From Heloderma charlesbogerti (taxonomy: Eukaryota; Chordata; Lepidosauria; Squamata; Helodermatidae), in NCBI GenBank assembly GCA_026122225.1, contig JANEZZ010002202.1, positions 1,805,001 to 1,869,000 of the forward strand: 64,000 bases of DNA. The letters run 5' to 3'. Of this stretch, positions 53,481-63,664 are shown piece after piece. The notes below the pieces were generated by a model, which saw only the letters and a list, made by a program, of their open reading frames with translations, was not told where the DNA came from and did not search any database. Every line of letters begins with the position of its first letter. Positions within the stretch are counted from its first letter, which is position 1. Position numbers and translations under genes: made by a program.

Positions 53481-53589
53481 AAGAGGAAGAGTTCCAAAAG
53501 AGAGGTCTGAAGAGCAGCCAAGGTCAAAACACAGATAAGAGGAAGAGTTCCAAAAGAGAGGTCTGAAGAGCAGCCAAGGTCAAAACACA
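53481..53589 (+). repeat. 56-bp direct tandem duplication
   Basis: Two adjacent copies, starting 'aagaggaagagttccaaaag' at 53481 and 53537, are identical through 'gcagccaaggtcaaaacaca'. The identity points to a recent duplication. Confidence 0.95.
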
Positions 53590-53661
53590 ATGTGCAGTCC
53601 AAGAAGCAGCGATAAGCAGGAGTCCAAGGTCATTAGCACAAAGATTCAGTCACAGAGCAAG

Positions 53662-53986
53662 TAAGGACAGCATGGGCATCTGGTTGGGGCTCAAAGCTCA
53701 GCAGTTTCTTGCTGGCCTGGCCCCTGGAAGCCAGTCCATGGATAACCGCACTTGCCTGGCTTGGCGCACATCGAGTTGGGCAAGCACACAGCTACCCACT
53801 CCCTTGCCAAGCTGCCATTTTGCATAAAAACAGAGACTTGGCCTTTTTTGTAAATAACCATTTTTGCAAATGGCAGCCGTAAAGGGGCGATTTATGCAAT
53901 ATTACAGGTGTAAATAGCCCATATGCCTGTAATGTTGCATAAATGGCCAGTATAAGGCCGGGATGGGGTGAGTTCACCCATCCCTA
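53662..53986. mobile_element. TAGGGATG-type element with palindrome
   Basis: An exact 8-bp TSD, AGAGCAAG, lies at 53654-53661 and 53987-53994. The right terminus is TTCACCCATCCCTA; the left is TAAGGACAGCATGGG. It contains the palindrome TTATGCAATATTACAGG against CCTGTAATGTTGCATAA (53891-53942) and a looser one, CCATTTTGCA against TGCAAATGG (53814-53875). The palindrome sequences differ from those of the hairpin elements, but the architecture and termini are alike. It lies only about 400 bp from copy 3. Confidence 0.75.
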
Positions 53987-53994
53987 AGAGCAAG

Positions 53995-54380
53995 GTCAGA
54001 GGTACAAGGCACTGAATCTAGTAGAAGGGATTGTTTCCAGCAATGGCTAGACTGATACTGCAGGCTTATATGGCCAGAGCTTCCTGAGCCCCACCTAGGG
54101 CTCAGCTGCAGTTTGTTACAGGCCTTGTTTCAGAGGAGGCCCTTCCTCTTGTGGAGTCATTATTTCTATTCAAGCACTTCTCCTTAAAGGAGCCCTACTG
54201 GCCTACCTCCTGAGATGACTACACTTTGGGGGGCTAAGTGGCTGCCCAGGCTCTGCCACAGAGACAGAATTCCCCTCCTCCTGTGGGGACGGAACTATGG
54301 TCATCTCCCCTGAGAACCCAGGCTCCCCCAGGTCTCCTGCTGTGGATGGTTCCTTGGTGTTGTCCATCTCTGGTAGCTCT
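53995..54380. other. Unassigned spacer
   Basis: Sequence between two TAGGGATG-type elements; no gene or recognised repeat. Confidence 0.45.
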
Positions 54381-54388
54381 ACCTCTAG

Positions 54389-55071
54389 TAGGGATGTCAG
54401 AGAATTTCGCCACGGACTCCAGTGAGGCCGGATTCTTTAGAATCCGGCCCCCTGGAATCCGTGGTGGAACAACCTCCCCCCCCGCCCCCTGCAGAATCCC
54501 CCCGGGACAGAGCTTACCTGGCCGTAGATGCGGTAGCTCCAGAGGCTCCAGATGGTCTCCAGGCCGCTGCTTGGATGCTGCAGCCACAAATGGCAGCCGT
54601 CGTAGCAGTCGCCATTTGCGTGGCTGGCTTTGTTCGTGATAGGCTACGTAAATACTTACGTAGCCTATTACGGCAAAGAGCAGGGGCGCAAATGGCACCC
54701 GCTACGCCATTTGCGCCCCTGCTCTTTGCCGGAATAGGCTACGTAAGTATTTACGTAGCCTATCATGGCAAAAGGCAGCCATCCAAATGGCGTAGCGGCT
54801 GCCATTTGCGTCCCTGCCTTTTGCCGTGATAGGCTACGTAAATATTTACATAGCCTATCACGGCTTACTGCAAGGCTGCAAATGGCGGCCGCTACGACAG
54901 CTGCCATTTGCGGCCGCAGCAGCCCAGCCGTGGCCAGAACTCCGGCTGTGGCCGGCCCTGGCCGGCGGCTCCACGGAGCCGGCTGGGGAAGATTCCAGGG
55001 GGAGGAACAGAGCACCCCCCCCCCCACGGATTGCCCGGCACAGAGCCAGGTAAGACTTTTCTACTTCCCTA
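54389..55071. mobile_element. TAGGGATG-family hairpin element, copy 3
   Basis: An exact 8-bp TSD, ACCTCTAG, lies at 54381-54388 and 55072-55079. Termini are TAGGGATGTCAGAGAATTTC and the inverse of TAGGGAAGTAGAAAAGTC. The body, about 54590-54920, is an array of palindromes centred near 54702: TGATAGGCTACGTAAATA-type hairpins at 54637-54674, 54730-54770 and 54826-54864, alternating with GCAAATGGC-type hairpins at 54588-54620, 54688-54716 and 54877-54912. Outward donor-like motifs lie at 54512-54520 (minus strand, CAGGTAAGC) and 55047-55055 (plus strand, CAGGTAAGA). It has no coding capacity. Confidence 0.92.
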
Positions 55072-55079
55072 ACCTCTAG

Positions 55080-55485
55080 GTTTCCTCCAGCAAGAGCATG
55101 ACAAGTGGTCAGGTGTCCTAGTTTACAGAGGGCAGTTGTTTATTTGAATGCATCTTCTATTTGAAAAGCTGTCCAGCAGTCTAATTCCAGTTTAAAGATC
55201 AAGAGCAGTAAGAGGAGTTGGGGCTTTGAAGTTGCCCATCAAAAGTTCATACCTGGACAGTAGACTGAACCAGTCTTATCACAGTCTATCCAACCATGGT
55301 GAGATATATTGGACTTCTATTTAAATTATAGCAATTATTTCTAAATTTGCATCTGTACATATGAATTATCATATGAACATTTTATGCAAACTATAGGCAA
55401 CTCTGTCGTTTTGGACAATGCATTTCCTCCTTAGTCATATGCAGGTGGCCATCCTAGCAAAAGGACACCTTTGAATCCAAGCCAC

Positions 55486-55518
<33 letters not shown>

Positions 55519-55734
55519 GTGTGTGTGTTTGCATTTATGGAACAAAATTCTTAGGGTACTTGTACAACACATCCCAATCCCAAAATATAGTATACACAAT
55601 ATGGATAATTTTACATCTCTTCTTCTTAGCTAAAGGAGAACAGGGACTGCAATAATAATTGGACAGGCCTGTTTGTCATGAAGCTATTTGCATGAGAGTG
55701 TAAAACAACCTAGCTTTTCCTACAGTTTTTATTT
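55080..55734. other. Unassigned stretch with (GT)n
   Basis: The only clear structure is a (GT)n tract at 55487-55530. Confidence 0.55.
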
Positions 55735-56176
55735 TATTTATTTATTAAATTTCTTAATCGCCCATCTGGCCACTCTGGGTGATATACAGCAATACAACAG
55801 TTTTAAAACAATAAAATTTTACATTAAAACATCATATTTCTAAAAATACCCTAACCCACCCCAAATGCCTGCCTGAACAACCATGTTTTTAATGCGTGGC
55901 GGAAGCTCGTTAAAGAGGGGGCATGGCGGAGTTCCCTAGGGAGGGAGTTCCACAGAGTGGGGGCCACCACAGAGAAGGCCCCCTCCCTCGTCCTCACCAG
56001 CCTAGCTGTCCCGGCTGATGGGACAGAGAGAAGGCCATCTGAGGCTTATCTTGGTGAGCAGCCTGTCTGGTGTTGCTGGAGGCGCTCCTTAAGACAGGCT
56101 GGGCTGGAACCATACAGGGTTTTAAAGGTCAAAACCAACACCTTGAATTTGGACCAGAAAACAACTGGTAACCAGT
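55735..56176 (-). mobile_element. L2 3' end fragment
   Basis: On the minus strand it reads from the RT C terminus (KVLVLTFKTLYGSSPACL-like) through 'ggaactccctccctaggg' to 'agatgggcgattaagaaat' and an (AAAT)n tail at 55735. It is 5' truncated and of the same subfamily as the large L2s. Confidence 0.92.
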
Positions 56177-56430
56177 TAATTAATTTTTCACCACCACCTC
56201 TGAAGTAGTCCTTTATTTTAACTCACCTACTGTCCTTGTAACAGCAGATTGTGAACGCTATCTTTTTACTGAGTGATCTGTGACTTGCAAGCTTGGTCTA
56301 TTTTGGCAGAAATACACATTGATAACAGTTGTTGAAACACTGAACTGCTTGTCCTGGACTAGTACCCTGCGCCTGTTCAACTTTTCTTATTGCAGATGCA
56401 TTTTGTTAGCTGTGAAAGAAGTTTTTGAAC
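56177..56430. other. Unassigned spacer
   Basis: No gene or recognised element is visible. Confidence 0.45.
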
Positions 56431-56439
56431 TTGAGAACA

Positions 56440-56550
56440 CTCCGAAAGAGAGCGGAGGACAGGAAGGCCTGGTGTGCTATGGTCCACGGGGTCAGACCAT
56501 AGCACGGACCATAGAGTCAGACATGACTTAACGACTGAACAATAACAAAT
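56440..56550 (+). mobile_element. BovB 3' end fragment
   Basis: 'aggaaggcctggtgtgctat' to 'gacttaacgactgaacaata' is the BovB 3' terminus in plus orientation. A local duplication repeats 'accatagcacgg', so the end is rearranged. TSDs were not found. Confidence 0.85.
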
Positions 56551-56786
56551 AAACCTCTTTTTCCCCAGATGTTCTGCGGAACCGCTACCACCCAGTGAGA
56601 CCACACTGGTTGAGGCAAAAGGTGCTTCCAGACAAAATATTTATTGTGCAACCACCCTGCCTCATTCACAAAACTGTATGGGAGATCTAGATAACAACAT
56701 TTTCCATTTGTAACCCTCCCATGTTTTCCTACTGCTGCTTTTCTTTTTCCATTAAGGAGAAAAAGATGCAATAGCTGCATAATATA

Positions 56787-57395
56787 CAGGGTATTTCAAA
56801 AAGATAGACCCGATTTGAAATCGCTTTATCTCTGCAACCACGAACCGCCCATGAATGAAACTCTTACCACTTGAAAGGGTGGGGCATAGAGTTTCAAATG
56901 ATTGCCGCTAGATGCCTCTCTCAGAGCACAAACAGCACCGCCACATTAGCACCTGTAGGTTCAAAGTTTTCTAAATGACACAGTGCCTCAACGCTGGATA
57001 GGCTGCATGGGACCCCAAGACTTGGCGCTACACTCTTGGCCCCCAAGATCTCCAGACATTACACCCTGCGACTTTTTCTTGTGGGGATATGTCAAAGAAC
57101 ATGTTTTTGTGCCACCATTAGCGACTAATCTGGATGACCTCAAAAACAGAATCACGGCAGCGGAAGAAGACACTTTTGAGTGGAAGAAGACACTTTGAGA
57201 GGCGTTTGGGACGAATTCAACTATCGTCTCGATATTGTCCGTACAGCAGGTGGACGGCACATAGAGCATTTATAAAATGGTTAGTAAAACTTGATAACTC
57301 ATTAAACCATTTGTAACTTTTGGTGTAACTGTAACGTGTTGCCATCGTGAAATATGCTGCTTTGAAAATTGGGTCCATCATTTTGAAACACCCTG
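56787..57395 (+). mobile_element. mariner-type DNA transposon, internally deleted
   Basis: Terminal inverted repeats of about 30 bp, CAGGGTATTTCAAAAAGAT at the left and the inverse of CAGGGTGTTTCAAAATGAT at the right, are flanked by TA (56785-56786 and 57396-57397). This is the Tc1/mariner target signature. The 609-bp body keeps only the C-terminal part of a transposase. It resembles elements best known from arthropods. Confidence 0.88.
56983..57270 (+). pseudogene. mariner-type transposase C-terminal remnant
   Basis: The frame reads QRWIGCMGPQDLALHSWPPR then SPDITPCDFFLWGYVKEHVF, in which the Asp after PC is the candidate last catalytic acid of the DDE/D triad. PLATNLDDLKNRITAAEED follows. 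Near 57170-57195 a small direct duplication ('tggaagaagacacttt'-like) shifts the frame. The end resumes in another frame as VWDEFNYRLDIVRTAGGRHI, a conserved C-terminal block. The DNA-binding half and the first catalytic residues are deleted, so it is non-functional. Confidence 0.85.
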
Positions 57396-57479
57396 TATTT
57401 TGATTGGTAGGACTAGGAGCTCCTTAAGTGAGCTGCACTTAACCACTTGTCAATGAATGCGTGTCTTTTAGGGCAGTTC

Positions 57480-57662
57480 CATCCCCTGTCCCTTTGGGCC
57501 TCTCAGAACCAGTTGCTGGCGAACACAAGTGGGAGGGCGCTGTTGCACTCAGTCCCAGTTGTGGGCTTCCCATAGGCAGCTGCACAGCTGGCCACTGTGC
57601 AGACAGAATGCTGGACGAGATGGGCCTTTGCACTGGATCCAGCATGGCTCTTCTTAGGTTCT
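57480..57662 (-). repeat. Unclassified dispersed repeat (copy 2)
   Basis: This is the inverse of the family at 34617-34772: 'gcagacagaatgctggacga', 'ctgcacagctggccactgtg' and 'ggatccagcatggctcttct'. Confidence 0.6.
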
Positions 57663-58779
57663 TGGCTGTGGGCTAATGACTGCATACTACTCTGTGCTGC
57701 CCATGTTGAACACTATAAAGATTTCAGCTGAAATCTACATATATTATAGTCCATAGCATTTTCAGTATCAGCAGCTTTGAGCTTTAATTAACAATGACTC
57801 ACATAAGTCGAATTTTGTTTTGTGACTAGATAAATTTTCAGAAGAGACATATTTCAATTGGGGCGGGGGTGGGGAGACTTAACCAAATGTACATATCCAA
57901 AAAAACCTTGGACATAATAAGATTTCAGGACACAGCTTCTAAAAAATTTATGATGTCGTTTTTCTGTGGATTCAACGACCACTGACAGTCAGCCATACAT
58001 AATGTATAATTGGTTTAGCAAAAAAAAAAAAAAAGTTATAAGCATTATATAACAATGCAGTCAAACCAGCTCTGCAGTATTCCACAAGGAGGTTTGATTA
58101 CCTATATGTGAGTTGAGTCAAAGATTGTTTCTCAAGCTGAAAACAGCTGGGTTTTGTTTTTAGTTTCAGAATTGCAAATATTTCCAGCAGTATGAAGACC
58201 TATGGCAAGGATGTTATATTACAAGGACATGTAAGAGATTATTTAAATAACAAGGTCCATAAACATTATTTGCTACGAAGGAAACTTGAAGAAGCAATAA
58301 TGTATACTTATTTTAGAAATGCCACATCTAGATATTTCATTTTATTCAGGAATATGGTCAGTGTCCAGTATCTAGACACTTTTTATTAAATGCATTAATT
58401 TGAGTAGCTTGACTGAGACCTCCACCTATATAGAATAATCCTGCAATATTACTGAGCATCTTCAAACACCACCAATCTTCTTGAATAATATCAGAACTGA
58501 GACTGATCAACACTTTGTGGAATTAACAAAGGATACCCATCACAAACAGGAAAGAACAAGAGCATAGTTTAAAAATTTTGCCATTTCTCCACAGAGGGTC
58601 TCCGAGGTAATGAGAACGTCCTGCTTCAAGTTTCTCAGATACAAGGGTTGCCTCTGTCCACTACTTCAAAAGACATATAGTACAAGGGTTGTAGCACCCC
58701 TTTTACAATCTGGACTGTCTGGAGTATTTTCTTGTATACCTTAATATGTAAATAATCTAAAAGTGTGTATTATGTTATT
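57663..58779. other. Unassigned AT-rich stretch
   Basis: No gene or recognised element; an A-run lies at 58021-58034. Confidence 0.45.
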
Positions 58780-58975
58780 CAGTGGTCCCCAATCTTCTTG
58801 GGCCAGTAGTCACATCTCGAATTTTGAGTGTCATGGGTGGTCTCACAAAATGGCTGCCATGGGGGGAGCTTGTCGGTTCACAAAATGGCTGTCATGGTGG
58901 GTATGGCCAGCCATAAAATACCCATTTCCCAGAAGGCAAATTGGTGAGGCTAAAAGAAGTAACTTGCCCTAGAAC
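58780..58975 (+). mobile_element. hAT (Charlie-like) element
   Basis: It begins CAGTGGTCCCCAATCTTCTT then GGGCC, a hAT terminus. 'cacaaaatggctgccatggg' units repeat at 58845 and 58878. A 'ccttgccctagaacctaggt' type duplication follows at 58961-59010. The right end and TSD are unresolved. Confidence 0.65.
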
Positions 58976-60542
58976 CTAGGTATAAGAAAAATACCTTGCC
59001 CTAGAACCTAAGTACAAGGCAGAGATGAGGGTGTGCGCTCCAAAGAACAAAACTACTCTTCTGAACCCACAGTTTTCTGCTCCAGCACTCATTTCACAGA
59101 AGTCAAACTGATGAGGCTGAGAACAAGTCACTTGGCAAAGAAAATGAGTACAAGGCAGAGCTGGAGTCTGAACCCCAAAGGCCAAATCATTTTATGTATG
59201 TATGTATGTATGTTATTTATTTATTTAATTCTATACTGCCCAATAGCTGAATCACTTATTTGCCCCCACAAAACACAACAAAAATAACTATGTTGCAGAA
59301 ATCAAACTGGTGATGCTCAGTGAAACACCCATCCACAGCAAAAAACATAACTAAACAACCTAGGCAAAACACACCCCACACCCTAACACACACACACACA
59401 CACACACACAAATTACAAGATCCAGGCAAAACAGAGGGGCCATCTAAATGGCACCACTTTCAGCATTCACTCTGTTGTAACTGCGCAGCATTGTATCTGC
59501 GAATTAGCTTCTGCTGCAGTACACGTGCAATTTACTGCGGACTTCTCTAACGGAAAAATCCGCTGTGCCCTAACACGTAGCCGTTAAAGCAAAGTAAACT
59601 GCGGCAGTCGCGCTGCTTTTTTTACCATTATATTTAAATGCGCAGGTGTGGGTAAGGGTGCAACACTTCGGGTTTTAGTGGCTGTTTTGTATTTTAGGGG
59701 TTCTTTTGTGTCTGTCCGTTCCTCTTTGGTAAGATGTGGGTAATCTGCTCCTTCGTTACCATGCCAACTGTTTGTACACAATCACACCGGCAGTCCTCCA
59801 GCACCACACTCTCGCAATGGTTCACATGTGCAAAGGGCGTGCCCATGTGAGAGGTACGTGCCTACCCATCATTCCAAAATGGATACCTCTCTGTTACTGC
59901 ACAGCTGCAAAGGAACAGGGAGGAATGGTGAGAAGTGAAAAGTGATGCAATCACCAAGCACGTCTACCCCAAGCCCACCACAAACTGTGACATCAGTTCG
60001 AGGAAGGGACAAACAGCTCAGCAACACGCAGCAAGCTAAAAAGACTGTAGCAAAACGCCTCTGTGGAAATCCGCATTTTCCCTGTGAAAACCACAGTTAG
60101 GCTGTGAAGTGGCGACTGCGTCGTATGTCCTGAAGATCCTTGGATCGCAGCAGCCCCAAAGTAAATGGCTCATGTAGATGGGGCCAGAGAGAGAGAGAGA
60201 GAGAAAGCGCACAGGCAAAATACAAACCCCTTGCTCCCACTCACCGCCTCTAGCCTCCCAGGAAACTCCCTACTACACTATCAAGCTTACCTTTTTCTGT
60301 TCTTCTGAGTAGCTGGGTGTATTTCAAAACCAAGAGTTGGGGTGCAGCCACCCACCATTTTTAATTGTCTAAGAATGCCTCTGAGGCTCACCCCTGATGT
60401 AGCTTCAGATGATCAAGACTTTTTTTTCTTTTTTGTTTTTTGAAACTCAGTGAATATATTTTATATGAAACATAGACATTTGTTTTAAAAAAAATTCAAA
60501 CACTTGTACACTTGTGGTATTATAGTAACTATGGGTTGGATC
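58976..60542. other. Unassigned stretch with microsatellites
   Basis: Contains (TATG)n at 59195-59212, (CA)n at 59388-59411 and (GA)n at 60186-60203. No gene or recognised element. Confidence 0.55.
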
Positions 60543-60786
60543 CAGAAAAGCATGAGTATCCCCCAACAGTTATAGGGACTATTGACTGGATCCAGAAAAG
60601 CATGAGTAGTGTTCACACAATGGGCACAGTGGGGTTTCCCATCCCTTCCGGTGCTCAGCACCCCCAGAAAAGCATGAGTATCCCCCAACAGTTATAGGGA
60701 CTATTGACTGGATCCAGAAAAGCATGAGTAGTGTTCACACAATGGGCACAGTGGGGTTTCCCATCCCTTCCAGTGCTCAGCACCCC
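60543..60786 (+). repeat. 122-bp direct tandem duplication
   Basis: Two nearly identical units begin 'ccagaaaagcatgagtatcc' at about 60543 and 60665, differing by single bases near the end. Each unit contains 'ccagaaaagcatgagta' twice, so an older short duplication lies inside the recent one. Confidence 0.95.
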
Positions 60787-61664
60787 CTGAAAAAGTCTGC
60801 TCTTCAGGATCAAGTGACCCTCCAGTATGGCATGGGATGGCAAAGGGGGAATCAGCAGAATTCAGGGTGGGGCACCTTGTATGAGTGGAATGGTCTTTCT
60901 GCTTGCACAAGGCACCTTTAGACACAAATCACTCTGGGTTGTATCCAAAGTGGGATGCTTACACACCACATTTCAATAAGAAAAATATGCCTTCATAGGA
61001 ACACTCACTGTTATCTAAATGCTGTTTATTTATAGATCATGTATAGCCAGAGGCAAAGCAGCTGGTATGAATGGATTGTCTGCAGGACTGATTATAACCC
61101 AGTGGCAAAAATTCCATAGATTTCCATGAAGGAAAATGAATTTATATTTTTTTCTCCTATTACAGTATCCCATGTGTATCATTCATTTTCCTGGGCCAAA
61201 TACTGCTTCCCACAGTTTTCAGGTCACCATGACCCCTCCAGTCCAAATTACAAATGGCACGACAACCCAAAGGTGTGGACCTGGCATCAGTTTCAGAGGT
61301 TTTCCAACTGAAGGCATTCAGACAGGAGAGGAGGCAATTTACATAATGCCTGAAAAGGAGGGAGGAATAGCAGCAAAATGAAACCATGAATTACTTAAGA
61401 CTCTAAGAACTCCAGTCTGACTACATTCAGTGGTTCAGCTAATTTTAGACACAGGACCTAATGATTTCATAGATGCGCGTGTGCGCGCACGCGCACACAC
61501 ACACACAGGCTCTGATGATAGAGGCGGTAGCAGCGCCAGCTGGGGGAATGGAGTGGCTGAGTCCGGGTTTAAGGTAGGGAAAACTTTTTCTTTCCTTTTG
61601 GGATTGGGGGATTTTCCTTTCCTTTGGGGCTGGGGAAAGGGGTCTGTGTGGATAGGATGAGCAG
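60787..61664. other. Unassigned stretch
   Basis: Contains a purine-pyrimidine alternating GC/CA tract at 61475-61507. A pyrimidine tract ending in CAG before 61168 followed by an open frame is discussed among the weak candidates. No gene is supported. Confidence 0.4.
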
Positions 61665-61736
61665 AGCAATCCTATGTAAGCCTACACAGAAGTAATTCCT
61701 ATTGCGTGCCATGTAAGCATCCATTAGATTGCAACC
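61665..61736. repeat. Short CAATCCTATG-ended MITE with TTAA
   Basis: The left end GAGCAATCCTATG and the right end AGATTGCAACC, followed by TTAA at 61737-61740, enclose 'cacagaagtaattcctattg'. It is the same family as 34005-34085. Confidence 0.6.
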
Positions 61737-61839
61737 TTAAATGGGTATTTTTTGTGCTTCTGTGGAGTCAATCCTGTAGACTGGCTTTGAAATTCACAAT
61801 CTTCCTCTTCTTGTACAGTTTCTTGGGTGAATTATTTGT

Positions 61840-61979
61840 CCTTTGACTAACCAGGCCCCCCACAGCAGCCATTATGTGACTAGCCAGAGCCTCCATGGGA
61901 GCCATTTTGTAGTGGTGCCCACAGCAATTTCTCAAATTCCCACATGTGCCCACAGCCCCAAAAAGGCTGGAGAGCCCTG
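61840..61979 (-). mobile_element. hAT (Charlie-like) element end
   Basis: Reading inward on the minus strand from 61979 it begins CAGGGCTCTCCAGCCTTTTT, then GGGGC, then 'caaaatggctcccatggagg'. It is the same family as 43375 and 58780. The left boundary is uncertain. Confidence 0.6.
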
Positions 61980-62745
61980 CTCTGGGTGATCATTTGAGGG
62001 GGTCCTGCTCTGCAGAACTCTGGACTTTGCCCCCAAGGTCCAGCTGCACCACAGACTACATTGAAAGTCTTTCTACAATACTGTCTCTCTACAATACCAT
62101 AGTACAAACTGTTCCCATGCATCCTGCTGCATACGCTGCCAGCAGCTGAAGGCTGTTATTTCAAAGTGACAGAATGAACTGTCAGACTCAGGTGGACCAT
62201 GGGTGGCTTGGAATCCAAAGAGTGGCAAGGACTTTTGTTTTCTCTCATTTATGGGAGATGGATGGCCACATGCACCATAGAGTAGAGCCTGATAAAGTTT
62301 GATTTGAGAAACTGTAAGATTATTCAAATTAATAATTCATTTTTGTAGCTGCAACTGTGAAGGAGTTGAAAGTCCAAGCAGAAGATGCGAAACGGTCTAT
62401 AAAAATTAGGAATCCCTAGAAAATGTGTGTCACTTGTCATGACACCACTTTCCACCAGGATGATGAGAGTCTTTCTGAAATCAGAATTATTCACACATGG
62501 ACAAAGTGTGTTACCAAGTGTTTTATAGGACAAAGTGACATCAGGACAGAAAGTTTTAGATTAATAACTCAGTTTAAACAAAGAGACATAATATTAATTA
62601 GCTAGTGACTAAATATCCTCATGCTGTTGGAATTTTTTTGCAACATGGAAGCTGCTTGTTTTACTTATTATTCCATGCATGTTCTCTTCAATAGCATAGA
62701 ACATGAATTCTTTTGCAGGCTTTCAAAGTGCAATTACATCCCATG
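61980..62745. other. Unassigned AT-rich stretch
   Basis: No gene or recognised element is visible. Confidence 0.45.
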
Positions 62746-62749
62746 TAGA

Positions 62750-63180
62750 TTTTGGGACAGGGGATGAATATTCTTCCCACATGGACCTACCCAGACCCTG
62801 AGATTATTGTTAGAGGCCCTTCTTTGGCTGAGGTACAGCAGGTGGCTACCAGTGAAAGGGCCTCTTCAGTAGTGGAACCTCAGTTGCGCAATGCCTTCCC
62901 CAGGAAGACTTGCATGGCACCAACCTTAATGTCTTTTTGACACCAGGCAAAGTTCTTTTTATTTTCTCTGGCCTTTTAAATCTTGCTGTAGCTTTTAAAT
63001 TAATTTTAGCTCTCATGTTTTATTCTCCTCTTTTAAAAAATCTTAATTGATAGTTTCTTTTAATATGCATCACATTTTCTTGTATTACACTTTTCTTGTT
63101 GCTTTGAGCTTGTTTGTTTTTATTCTTTAAGCCGCTGGAGAATTTTTGTTACAGGGCTGCTTGTAAATAACAAAAATAAA
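62750..63180 (+). mobile_element. LINE 3' end fragment (L2-like, tentative)
   Basis: The frame GPSLAEVQQVATSERASSVV then EPQLRNAFPRKT resembles the extreme C terminus of L2/CR1-type proteins (a RERA...LWN.LP block). It is followed by an AT-rich 3' region ending 'gtaaataacaaaaataaat' near 63182. The family is uncertain. Confidence 0.5.
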
Positions 63181-63182
63181 TA

Positions 63183-63660
63183 GCCAGTATCAAATACTGC
63201 CTGCATGCCAGCGGGAGCCACTGCTACCACAATGGGGAAGCTAGCAGTTCTTAAAGGAACTGGCAATGAGAGGAAACATTTGTTTCCAGAATGGGGCAGG
63301 TCAGCAAAGCTGGCAGAACGGAACTCCACTGACCTGCCCTGAGCATTTCTGCTAGTTTCTGGGGTTACTTTAGGTAGCACTAACTCCCCATTACGCTAGC
63401 GGTAGGTCCTATTGCCACAACATAATGAGCAGAAGCACAGTGGCAGTATTGGATACTGACTGTCCAATATTCTTTCTCAGGCCCTCTGGCTGAAAAATAT
63501 TATCCAATTTTTTCTTACTTTGGGGGGGGGAATGCAATAATGACAAGTTTCTGATTGCTCACCCATTCCTAGTTTACACTTACAATTCAATAGAATGGCA
63601 CCTGTGTAAGTGGTTGCTGGATTACCTTTTCAATTCCACTGGAGCTTATGTTCACTCAAA
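63183..63660. other. Unassigned stretch
   Basis: No gene or recognised element; a poly-G run lies at 63523-63530. Confidence 0.4.
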
Positions 63661-63664
63661 AGCA

